Below are positions 1-6,031 of a stretch of DNA of 7,570 nt, piece after piece. Made by a program: the position numbers and the translations under genes. This stretch comes from Acidimicrobiaceae bacterium (GTDB lineage Bacteria > Actinomycetota > Acidimicrobiia > Acidimicrobiales > Acidimicrobiaceae). Position 1 is the first letter of the stretch. Each line of letters opens with the position of its first letter. The notes under the pieces were generated by a model. It had not been told where the DNA came from. It worked only from the letters and a program-made list of their open reading frames with translations, and ran no database searches. The DNA lies in the NCBI GenBank assembly GCA_013044415.1, contig JABEUO010000266.1, positions 1-7,570 of the forward strand. Reading direction: 5' to 3'.

Positions 1-414
1 CGGGGAAGTAGTCGAATTAGCTGACCCGAGCGACTTTGCGTTTCCAAAGTTATAGACGTGGCCCTTCGCCGTTACCAGCCAGTACCCTTCACCGCTAGCA
101 CTTACTGCGGCACCGACTACCTTTGACCCGAGCGTTTTGCCAGCGAGCGAGCCGAAAAAGTGAGAGCCTCCCAAAGCAAAAATTGAGCCGTCTTTCCCAA
201 TCAGGTATGCGGTCAGATGGGTCTGATTTGCGCTGGACCCTTTGGTGGTACCAGGGTTATTATTATTTGCGGGTTTTGCTTGCGCTGGCTTATCCGTGCT
301 CGGGCCATTGGAACTTGAAGTGAATACTCCCAAGCTGAGGGGCACTATCACTACAATTGCCGCTATTAGCACCAGAACGACCTTTGTAAAGCTGGGTTTT
401 AATGCAGCGATCAA
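1..414 (-). CDS. Membrane-anchored or secreted GYWLV-repeat protein, 5' part only
   Basis: This reading frame is open for 138 codons and runs off the left edge, so the C-terminus is missing. It has a short basic N-terminus, one hydrophobic segment (about residues 12-30, a signal peptide or anchor), then a low-complexity Pro/Asn/Thr/Ser linker (about 36-66). Two units of a repeat common in actinobacterial secreted proteins follow: around residues 68-90 (a YLIGKDGSIFALGG core and a FFGS end) and 110-131 (GYWLVTAKGHVYNFGNA, then SLGS). The spacing of about 42 residues fits the family, whose consensus resembles GYWLVASDGGIFAFGDA with FYGS. The repeats are thought to build a beta-propeller-like extracellular domain of unknown ligand. 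The start is taken as TTG at 414, because an in-frame TAG lies directly upstream and a GGGGGTG ribosome-binding site lies 4 nt before it. The exact role is unknown. Confidence 0.8.
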   Translation of the reverse strand, partial: MIAALKPSFTKVVLVLIAAIVVIVPLSLGVFTSSSNGPSTDKPAQAKPANNNNPGTTKGSSANQTHLTAYLIGKDGSIFALGGSHFFGSLAGKTLGSKVVGAAVSASGEGYWLVTAKGHVYNFGNAKSLGSANSTTSP

Positions 415-471
415 CTAGCACCCCCAAATCCTGACACATTTTGTCGATAACACCTAATGCGTCCACCCACC

Positions 472-495
472 CACATCGCTGTAATCAGCAATGTG
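472..495. promoter_or_regulatory. Near-perfect dyad upstream of the repeat-protein gene
   Basis: The arms CACATcGCTG (472-481) and CAGCaATGTG (486-495) pair at 9 of 10 positions around a TAAT centre. On the minus strand the dyad lies just downstream of a TATATT -10-like hexamer (499-504) and about 58-81 bp before the TTG start at 414, so it would overlap the expected transcription start. This is the layout of a repressor operator or a 5'-UTR hairpin. No clear -35 element was found. Function is inferred from position only. Confidence 0.35.
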
Positions 496-539
496 ATCAA
501 TATAAGTTCACGTTCTCAGCGAATTCATAGGTAGTAACC

Positions 540-553
540 CCCCTATTTAGGGG
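540..553. other. Short GC-rich hairpin CCCCTA-TT-TAGGGG
   Basis: Perfect 6-bp arms are separated by a 2-nt centre. No U-tract follows on the minus strand, so this is not a standard intrinsic terminator. It might end transcription of the DoxX-SCO gene, or it may simply be a small dyad. A two-base loop is too tight for RNA unless the innermost pair opens. Confidence 0.25.
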
Positions 554-957
554 AATTTGGGTAGAGTCAGCTTTTTTTCTTCAAAGATGTTGATCTGCTT
601 CGGCTGCTGTGGACTTGTCTTATTCGTGACTTGTCTAGGCCAACGGATTGTCTAACTAAGCGAGACCTGTGGAGGAACTGGTATTCATACCTCCTTTATT
701 GCAGGTGTTTCGGTTCGGTGTTTGCGCCCAGTGTTTGATTCAGGAGGACTCCGAGCTCGGTGGCCGAAGTTGACGCTGTAGGAATCCAAAAAGACGAGTG
801 AGGGTGCCTCGCGCCAGGTAATCATTCACGGATAGGTCCGCTCTGATAGGTTGACTCCGGTCGTCACTGAGTTGCAGATTTGCTTGACACAGTTTGAGTT
901 TGATCAAGGGTCCCATAGCGAAATAGCCAATATCGAGCTATCCAGCCACTAATTCCT

Positions 958-2784
958 TCAGAGGAGTTGTTTTAAGTTTTGGGCAATCAGGGTCGAATAG
1001 CTCCCTGAGTAAGAGGCGTTGGCGGTGTCTTGAAGTATCCCGCTCTCGACGCCGAGGCTGTCGATAAAGTAAAACACCTGAGTGTAGCGCACCGTCCCAT
1101 CGGTTGATTTTGCAACCTGTATGGAGTAATTACTCCACACTTTTTTGAGCTGTCCCGGCTGTCCAGAAAGGACATACCAGTTCTTATATCGGTTGATTCC
1201 GAACCGACGTGCATATGAAGAAGTGTCGACAACGGATGTGGCGGATGGATTGACATCAATGACCACAAACTTTACCTTTGACCCCAAAATACCGAGTTGC
1301 TTTGCGGCTGTGAGCATCTCCCGGGTAAGCGTTTGGCACTCCCCTGGGCATAGTGGGTTAAGAAATGTCAACAGTATGGGACTTCCTTCGATCGACGAAA
1401 GCGAGACAATCCTGTGATCGAAGTTGGTTAGGGTAAAGGCGGGCGCATTTGTCGGCGACAGATACTTGTAACCCGATGAATCGACCGTTGCGATAGCGGC
1501 CGAATCGGCGCCAAAAAGTGAGGCGAAAAATAACACTGCGGAGAGTAGCGTTCCAAAAAGACACGCAACTACTAAAGAGGACGCCGCCAAAGTGGTTTTG
1601 TAGGCTTCTAAGAGTTGCGTCCCTGATTGCGAGTTAGCCAATTCATCAGCTTGGTATCCTCTGAGTATCGCCGTCAAGACGAGGATAAGCGGTAGACCCG
1701 AGTTGAAGTCGGTGGCGGTGGCTGAGAAAATCCCAAAATCCTGACCGAACCACCAACCAAGCAAGGTCACCAGAATGGCAAGCCATACGGCCCACCGTTT
1801 TTTGAATATGACGAGGCAAACGGCGGAAGCGAAAACCAGAGTGACGAATAGTGCATTTGTGAAAACTGGTTCAGCTCTTGCCAAGTCTGAGGCCCACTGA
1901 ATTACTGTCGAAAACACTCCTGGCTGGTTGGCAGAGGCCATCCCCTCAAACATCGCGGCTAATGACTTCCCCCAGTAACCCTCTTGCGGCAGGGCTTGTA
2001 AAAATCCTCCCAGGAAGAGAAAGGTTGCGACACTTATGGGAAGTGTTTTAGGGTTCTTCGTCCAACCGGCCCCGCGTGCCAAACCTAGCAAGTAGATGGA
2101 TACAAAGCCATAAATGAGTATTGCTGCCGGAGCGCCGGTAACAAAGGAAGCGCCATTGTAAAAGATTCCAAACCCGTTGCCAAAAACGAATATTACCGCC
2201 GACCAACCGACGCTAAGCCATAGGACTAACTGGAGCACTCGACCTGAATTTAGAAAGATCATCGTAATCCCGATCAAGATCTGGAGCCAGCCCGAAACGA
2301 CATCTGCCCTGATGGGATGGGTGTTCCAAAGATTCAACAATGGGTTGATGAGTTGGGTGACAATCGAGGGTGCACCCTGGAGAGATGGTTGGGCCACCTG
2401 GCTGACAAACCCACCGGGAAGGTCAGGCCGTAGCTGGAACATACCGTCGAAAGTCCAGATTATTCCAAAACTGATGCGAAGGAAGGAGGCAACCGATCCT
2501 GGGACATTCAGTCTGCCGTCTCCCCAACCACTCCATAAAGACCACTTGGAATCTCTGCTTTTAGTTGGCCACCAAGAAGCGATGAACATGAAGAGCACGC
2601 CAGCAACCAAACCAGCCAAAACCGTCAAAAAAAGAAGGTTGTAAAGGGGGTGTGACAGGGCACCGTAGAGGCTCGCTGGCTGACTTCCCATCCCTGGCAT
2701 TAGATTGACCGCTCTTTGTGAGCCATCTCGTATCCACTCTCCACTTGGCGCATGCTGCCAACATTGGCAATTTGCGCAGTACAC
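958..2784 (-). CDS. Actinobacterial DoxX-like multi-helix membrane protein fused to an SCO-like thioredoxin domain
   Basis: This is a polytopic membrane protein with a soluble C-terminal domain. Residues are numbered from a TTG at 2814, the longest form. Hydrophobic segments lie near 58-80, 106-124, 172-188, 193-212, 228-246, 259-275, 319-336, 341-358, 372-384 and 412-434. The first half (FLRISFGIIWTFDGMFQL and the following region) resembles the DoxX/DoxD-like family, and GQDFGIFSATATDFNSG (358-373) matches a motif I recall from actinobacterial membrane proteins. The C-terminal part (about 455-618) resembles SCO1/SenC: the CPGEC cysteine pair (C489, C493), the VVIDVNP segment, YARRFG, and VFYFIDSLG. 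The SCO copper-ligand His is replaced by Tyr (Y577). A thiol or oxidase-related redox role at the membrane is inferred. The GTG at 2784 is preferred because GAGG precedes it by 5 nt; TTG 2814 and ATG 2700 are alternatives. A TGA stop lies at 958-960. Confidence 0.82.
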   Translation of the reverse strand: MYCANCQCWQHAPSGEWIRDGSQRAVNLMPGMGSQPASLYGALSHPLYNLLFLTVLAGLVAGVLFMFIASWWPTKSRDSKWSLWSGWGDGRLNVPGSVASFLRISFGIIWTFDGMFQLRPDLPGGFVSQVAQPSLQGAPSIVTQLINPLLNLWNTHPIRADVVSGWLQILIGITMIFLNSGRVLQLVLWLSVGWSAVIFVFGNGFGIFYNGASFVTGAPAAILIYGFVSIYLLGLARGAGWTKNPKTLPISVATFLFLGGFLQALPQEGYWGKSLAAMFEGMASANQPGVFSTVIQWASDLARAEPVFTNALFVTLVFASAVCLVIFKKRWAVWLAILVTLLGWWFGQDFGIFSATATDFNSGLPLILVLTAILRGYQADELANSQSGTQLLEAYKTTLAASSLVVACLFGTLLSAVLFFASLFGADSAAIATVDSSGYKYLSPTNAPAFTLTNFDHRIVSLSSIEGSPILLTFLNPLCPGECQTLTREMLTAAKQLGILGSKVKFVVIDVNPSATSVVDTSSYARRFGINRYKNWYVLSGQPGQLKKVWSNYSIQVAKSTDGTVRYTQVFYFIDSLGVESGILQDTANASYSGSYSTLIAQNLKQLL

Positions 2785-2840
2785 GCTAGCCTCAGTCAAA
2801 GGCCAAAAAGTCAAACCTTGAATTGGGCAGTTCGCACGAG

Positions 2841-2848
2841 ATTCTATA
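2841..2848 (-). promoter_or_regulatory. Candidate -10 element for the DoxX-SCO gene
   Basis: The minus strand reads TATAGAAT here, close to a TAnnnT-type actinobacterial -10 box, about 57-64 bp upstream of the preferred GTG start at 2784. No good -35 hexamer was found 16-18 bp upstream, which is not unusual in actinobacteria. If used, transcription would begin near 2834. Confidence 0.3.
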
Positions 2849-3003
2849 AAGCGATTCTTGGCGTCATGCTTGTTATTGATCAGTCAGGCGCTGTTGGGAC
2901 TTTTGGACTATTCCTCAAGGACCATTGACGCAGGTATCGACGAAGGTGACAAAATCCAACAGCCCACGAAACGAGGCCAGCTGACGAGGACTGGATCACC
3001 ACT

Positions 3004-3042
3004 ATTCCAAGATGGTGGATCCACTCGAGTAAATCTTGGAAT
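3004..3042. repeat. Perfect 10-bp inverted repeat with an inner palindrome
   Basis: ATTCCAAGAT (3004-3013) and ATCTTGGAAT (3033-3042) are exact reverse complements across a 19-nt spacer. The spacer contains a second perfect palindrome, GTGGATCCAC (3015-3024), overlapping a CTCGAG. Neither strand has a following U-tract, so a standard terminator is unlikely. It may be an operator, a structured RNA, or a relic of an inserted element. Confidence 0.5.
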
Positions 3043-3128
3043 CGCCCATGCGAGTGAAGCGATTCTAGCAGTCCTCGCCTTTTTCAGATGGAATGGTCAC
3101 GCCGTCTTTTCAGCGAATTTGCAGGGTC

Positions 3129-3153
3129 CTCGATTATCAGATCTATATTCGAG
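3129..3153 (-). terminator. Weak hairpin just after the flavoprotein stop codon
   Basis: CTCGA (3129-3133) and TCGAG (3149-3153) can pair, with three further A-T pairs inside after one mismatch. The hairpin begins 3 nt past the TAA stop on the minus strand. It is AT-rich inside and has no U-run, so it is at best a weak candidate for the 3' end. Confidence 0.25.
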
Positions 3154-3156
3154 CCG

Positions 3157-4500
3157 TTAGTCGTCCTTGCTCCTTTGTGAGCCTGAGTATTCTAGAATCC
3201 TTCTGGCAGCCAACTCTACGCTGTAGCTCAAGCTTCTGGTAGGACGCAAGTTCTCAACTATCGCACCAATAGGTAATTTTCTTCGTATTATCAACGCTAG
3301 CTCAGCCATCATTTCGTCGGCGGTATTTCCGACGATGGTGGCGCCAATGAGCCGACCGCCACCCAAGCGCCGGGCAAATGGCCGCGGAGCAGTAACAAGC
3401 TTTACGAAACCTGTGCTCGCGGGAGCAAACCGAGGTGACGGCAGTTCTTCAAAGGCAACTTTTTCGACCTTTGAAGATTTTCTAGGTGCATTCCCCTCTT
3501 TCCTACCGATAGCTGCAACTAGCGGGGTAGTCGGAACTACCCTAGCTGTTTGCATGGGATTGAAGTGAGAGACCGGGGATCTGTCAAATGCTTGACTTAC
3601 CGCTATGCGTCCCATTTCTCTGGCCGATACTGGTCCGAGCAGCATACCGGTAACGTCCCCAGCACAGAAGATCCCCGTCCGAGAACTCTGCAGCCGCCTG
3701 TTAACTTTGACAAATCCACGTTCGTCGGTAGCACAACCTATCGACTCTAGTCCCATGCCGTCTGTCCGACCTCTTCGAGTACCCGTTGAGATTATTGCTG
3801 ATGTCGTCAAGACCGTGGAGTCGTTCAAACGCACTTTGATTGGACCTTCGGCGTCGGTATCCTTGGTTGCGGATACCAAGGAACTATTCAGGTGCAGACC
3901 AATACCAAGTTTGGCGTAAGAGTCTTGCAAAAGATCGGAGACCTCTGACTCGAACTCCTCAAGCAGCACTGCACCTGGGACAACCAGGTTCGTAACTATG
4001 CCCATTGAAGAGTAGGCCTCGGCTATCAGGCAGGCATATTCTCCACCGCCAGCTATGACCACACCTTGGGACAAGTCAGAAACTGGGGGAAGAACGTCTT
4101 CGTTGTAAAGGTATGTGTTGGCGAAGGTGTTTGCGGGTTCGAGATATGCCTCCGACCCAGTTGCGATTATCAGTTTTCGAGCAGAATAGGTGTTACCAGC
4201 AACTTCTACCGTGTTAGACCTAACTACTCTCCCCCATCCTTTGACAAATTCAAGGTAATGGTGGGAGAAGACATCTTTTATCCCGGGGTCCATCCATATG
4301 GACGGACCCGAGGTGATAGCGGTATTTGTCTCATTAAGTAGAGAAATCGTCGCTACTCTACCGTCCTGGAGGTCAAAATTGAACCCCTCTCCCGGTGTAT
4401 TCTTGTCGATAAGGGTAACTTTAAGGCCGCGATTCAGCGCGGATATAGCTGCAGACATGCCGGCATGCCCGGCTCCAAGTATTATCAAGTCAGTCTGCAC
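3157..4500 (-). CDS. FAD/NAD(P)-dependent oxidoreductase, disulfide-reductase-like but lacking the redox cysteines
   Basis: The 447-residue protein has the length and domain order of the dihydrolipoamide dehydrogenase/mercuric reductase/soluble transhydrogenase superfamily. It shows an N-terminal FAD Rossmann motif GAGHAG (9-14) with D32 ending the second strand, an ATG motif (113-115), a second nucleotide motif GGGEYA (151-156), the second FAD motif TGIFCAGD (275-282), and a dimerisation domain from about residue 320 (VVPTTPLVAAIG). Where relatives carry the CxxxxC disulfide, this protein reads PGEGFNFDLQDGRV (36-49) with no cysteine. The C-terminal His-Glu pair (HPTLSE in relatives) is replaced by RPTRSLSY (419-426). 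It therefore cannot work as a standard disulfide reductase; an NAD(P)H:acceptor (perhaps quinone) oxidoreductase is possible. The start is GTG at 4500, with GGGG 10 nt upstream and a TAA in frame behind it. It lies 94 bp downstream of pntB, beyond a strong hairpin. Confidence 0.9.
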   Translation of the reverse strand: MQTDLIILGAGHAGMSAAISALNRGLKVTLIDKNTPGEGFNFDLQDGRVATISLLNETNTAITSGPSIWMDPGIKDVFSHHYLEFVKGWGRVVRSNTVEVAGNTYSARKLIIATGSEAYLEPANTFANTYLYNEDVLPPVSDLSQGVVIAGGGEYACLIAEAYSSMGIVTNLVVPGAVLLEEFESEVSDLLQDSYAKLGIGLHLNSSLVSATKDTDAEGPIKVRLNDSTVLTTSAIISTGTRRGRTDGMGLESIGCATDERGFVKVNRRLQSSRTGIFCAGDVTGMLLGPVSAREMGRIAVSQAFDRSPVSHFNPMQTARVVPTTPLVAAIGRKEGNAPRKSSKVEKVAFEELPSPRFAPASTGFVKLVTAPRPFARRLGGGRLIGATIVGNTADEMMAELALIIRRKLPIGAIVENLRPTRSLSYSVELAARRILEYSGSQRSKDD

Positions 4501-4516
4501 CAGGCATAATCCCCAT

Positions 4517-4529
4517 ATCTGTTACAGAT
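4517..4529. promoter_or_regulatory. Small dyad ATCTG-TTA-CAGAT before the flavoprotein gene
   Basis: Perfect 5-bp arms flank a 3-nt centre, 17-29 bp upstream of the GTG start and right behind the GGGG ribosome-binding site. It may be an operator half-site pair or chance. It sits between the pntB hairpin and the start codon, where a separate promoter for the flavoprotein would be expected. Confidence 0.2.
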
Positions 4530-4546
4530 CTAGACTACAAGGCACC

Positions 4547-4588
4547 TTCCTCCTCTGAACGAACCAGAAGGCTCGTTCAGAGGAGGAA
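4547..4588 (-). terminator. Strong hairpin after pntB, probable terminator or attenuator
   Basis: The arms at 4547-4562 and 4573-4588 are perfect 16-nt reverse complements (TTCCTCCTCTGAACGA on the plus strand), and the 10-nt loop allows two more C-G pairs around an AGAA tetraloop. On the minus strand the stem begins 6 nt after the pntB TAA. No U-tract follows, as in many actinobacterial terminators. It probably ends the pnt operon or lowers read-through into the flavoprotein gene. Confidence 0.7.
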
Positions 4589-4594
4589 CAGTGC

Positions 4595-6025
4595 TTATGC
4601 GGCTTTTACCGACGCTACGAGCTTGGTTAAAGAATCTTTGGCGTCCCCAAAAAGCATTATCGTCTTTGGATCGAACATCAATTCGTTGTCCACTCCGGCA
4701 AATCCTGGACGCATCGACCTCTTCATGAAGATGATGTTCTTTGCCTCATCCGCATTTAGAATCGGCATGCCAAAGATTGGACTCGAAGAGTCGCTCCTGG
4801 CGGAGGGGTTGACCACGTCGTTTGCGCCGACGATGAGTACGGCATCAGCGAGCTTGAACTGATCGTTTATCTCGTCCATCTCTTTAAGCTGCTCGTACGG
4901 CACGTCAGCCTCGGCTAAGAGTACGTTCATGTGACCCGGCATTCTTCCCGCGACTGGGTGAATAGCGTACGCTACGTCTACGCCGCGCTTTTCAAGTGCG
5001 CTAGCCAGCTCTTTAGCAACATGCTGGGCCTGAGCTACCGCTAGCCCATAGCCGGGCACGATGATAACTTTTTGCGAATACGCGAGCATAACCCCTATGT
5101 CATCGGGTGTTCCAGAGCGCACCGAACGTCCTTCAACGGACCCAGCGGCGGCTCCCCCCCCCGGTGCTGCCTTGCCGACGGCTGCGAAGAGGACGTTTCC
5201 TAGGGAGCGGCCCATCGAATCGCCCATCATCTTAGTTAGCAACGTTCCAGACGCACCGACCAATGTACCGCCGACGATGAGCACCGTATTGCCGAGGACG
5301 AAGCCGGTTGCGGCGACGGCAAGTCCCGTGAAGGCATTGAGCATCGAAATAACGACCGGCATGTCTGCTCCACCTATTGGTAGCACGAAGGCGACGCCTA
5401 AGAAGAGTGCGATCGCGAGCAGAACCACTACCAGGGCGACACTGGTTCCGAAACCGACAAGATATACCCCGATGGCCAGGATTGCCACGACCACGATGCC
5501 GTTCACCGCCTGTTGTCCTGGATAGGTCACCGGTCTACCGGTCATCAGCTCCTGAAGTTTGGTAAAAGCGATAACCGAACCCGCAAAAGATATTGATCCA
5601 ACCACAACCGAAAAAACAACGGTGATTACGAAGACGACGCCTTGCGACGAATGTGCGACGAGCCTCATGTACTCTTCAACCGAAACAAGTGCGGCTGCAC
5701 CTCCACCCACGCCGTTGAAGGCAGCGACCATCTGGGGCATTGCGGTCATCTTTACTTTGCGAGCTGAGAGTGTTCCGACGAGGAGACCCACGACGACCCC
5801 GATGACCATGAGGATAACGCGGCCAGACGACGGATGTAATCCGATTAGCCCAGTAATTAAGGCAATGATCATTCCAACTGCGGCGGTGGTATTACCCTTG
5901 CGAGCACCTTTTGGCGAGCTTAACTGCTTAAGGCCGAGTATGAACAGGACTGCGGCCACCAAGTATGCGAGGTGAACTCCTTCGCTTTGGGTTAGACCGG
6001 AAGTTGCGACAATATAACTTGACAT
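4595..6025 (-). CDS. pntB: NAD(P) transhydrogenase beta subunit (membrane plus NADP(H)-binding domain)
   Basis: This is the beta subunit of the proton-translocating transhydrogenase, which drives hydride transfer from NADH to NADP+ with the proton gradient. Numbering follows the 478-aa form from GTG 6031. The N-terminal half has about nine membrane helices, with hallmark segments MPQMVAAFNGVGGGAAALV (98-116) and GADMPVVISMLNAFTGLA (221-238). After a Gly/Ala linker near 285-300 comes the NADP(H)-binding domain III: VPGYGLAVAQAQ (325-336), HPVAGRMPGHMNVLLAEA (358-375), VGANDVVNPSA (401-411) and MKRSMRPGFAGVDNEL (436-451). Length is normal for PntB. GTG 6031 directly abuts the pntAB stop, but ATG 6025 (residue 3) is chosen because AGG lies 5 nt before it. 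It is translationally linked to pntAB. A strong hairpin follows its TAA stop. Confidence 0.97.
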   Translation of the reverse strand: MSSYIVATSGLTQSEGVHLAYLVAAVLFILGLKQLSSPKGARKGNTTAAVGMIIALITGLIGLHPSSGRVILMVIGVVVGLLVGTLSARKVKMTAMPQMVAAFNGVGGGAAALVSVEEYMRLVAHSSQGVVFVITVVFSVVVGSISFAGSVIAFTKLQELMTGRPVTYPGQQAVNGIVVVAILAIGVYLVGFGTSVALVVVLLAIALFLGVAFVLPIGGADMPVVISMLNAFTGLAVAATGFVLGNTVLIVGGTLVGASGTLLTKMMGDSMGRSLGNVLFAAVGKAAPGGGAAAGSVEGRSVRSGTPDDIGVMLAYSQKVIIVPGYGLAVAQAQHVAKELASALEKRGVDVAYAIHPVAGRMPGHMNVLLAEADVPYEQLKEMDEINDQFKLADAVLIVGANDVVNPSARSDSSSPIFGMPILNADEAKNIIFMKRSMRPGFAGVDNELMFDPKTIMLFGDAKDSLTKLVASVKAA

Positions 6026-6031
6026 TTGCAC

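Larger units (their letters stand above)
415..957. other. 543-bp stretch with no convincing gene; short dyads and repeats
   Basis: No frame of convincing length or content was found on either strand. The longest candidate is a 58-codon minus-strand frame (740-916) without a ribosome-binding site. The stretch separates the stop of the DoxX-SCO gene from the start of the repeat protein, so it should hold the former's 3' end and the latter's promoter. Visible structure includes a dyad at 472-495, a CCCCTA-TT-TAGGGG hairpin at 540-553, a T7 run at 572-578, three TTGTCT copies between 615 and 653, a nested dyad at 665-706, and a weak hairpin (ATAGC/GCTAT) at 923-941 just past the stop of the upstream gene. 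No tRNA-like or riboswitch-like fold was recognised. Confidence 0.6.
2785..3156. other. 372-bp non-coding stretch between two minus-strand genes
   Basis: This stretch lies between the flavoprotein stop and the DoxX-SCO start. Minus-strand frames are broken by several stops. A plus-strand frame of 100 codons (2858-3160) exists but has no recognisable motif or ribosome-binding site. The stretch holds a perfect 10-bp inverted repeat (3004-3042), a distant 8-bp inverted repeat (GCTGTTGG at 2890-2897, CCAACAGC at 2956-2963), a direct repeat AAGCGATTCT (2849-2858 and 3057-3066), and a -10-like TATAGAAT on the minus strand. It probably carries the promoter of the DoxX-SCO gene and the 3' end of the flavoprotein transcript. 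Confidence 0.6.

Noticed and set aside
491..511. CRP-like site TGTGA...TTCACG
   Set aside because: The spacing between half-sites is 11 bp rather than the usual 6, and it overlaps the better dyad at 472-495.
592..660. Plus-strand 22-codon Cys-rich hydrophobic peptide (MLICFGCCGLVLFVTC and on)
   Set aside because: No ribosome-binding site and too short to support; it lies in a T-rich stretch that gives hydrophobic residues by composition.
884..889. Perfect TTGACA -35 hexamer on the plus strand
   Set aside because: No -10 hexamer lies 16-18 bp downstream and no plus-strand gene follows; it points into the 3' end of a minus-strand gene.
740..916. Minus-strand 58-codon ATG frame in the 543-bp gap
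   Set aside because: No ribosome-binding site precedes the ATG, and the sequence (beginning MGPLIKLKLCQANLQL) shows no family motif or membrane segment. Random frames of this length are common.
2177..2644. Plus-strand 155-codon frame inside the DoxX-SCO gene
   Set aside because: It is antisense to membrane helices that match an actinobacterial family, has no motif of its own and no upstream ribosome-binding site.
2858..3160. Plus-strand 100-codon frame in the gap between the flavoprotein and the DoxX-SCO gene
   Set aside because: It starts at TTG without a ribosome-binding site, has no recognisable motif, ends inside the 3' end of the flavoprotein gene, and runs against every other gene. 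It is kept only as a remote possibility.
5061..5525. Plus-strand 154-codon frame inside pntB
   Set aside because: It is the antisense shadow of a conserved, unambiguous pntB region; its Pro/Thr/Ala-rich composition reflects the complementary codons.
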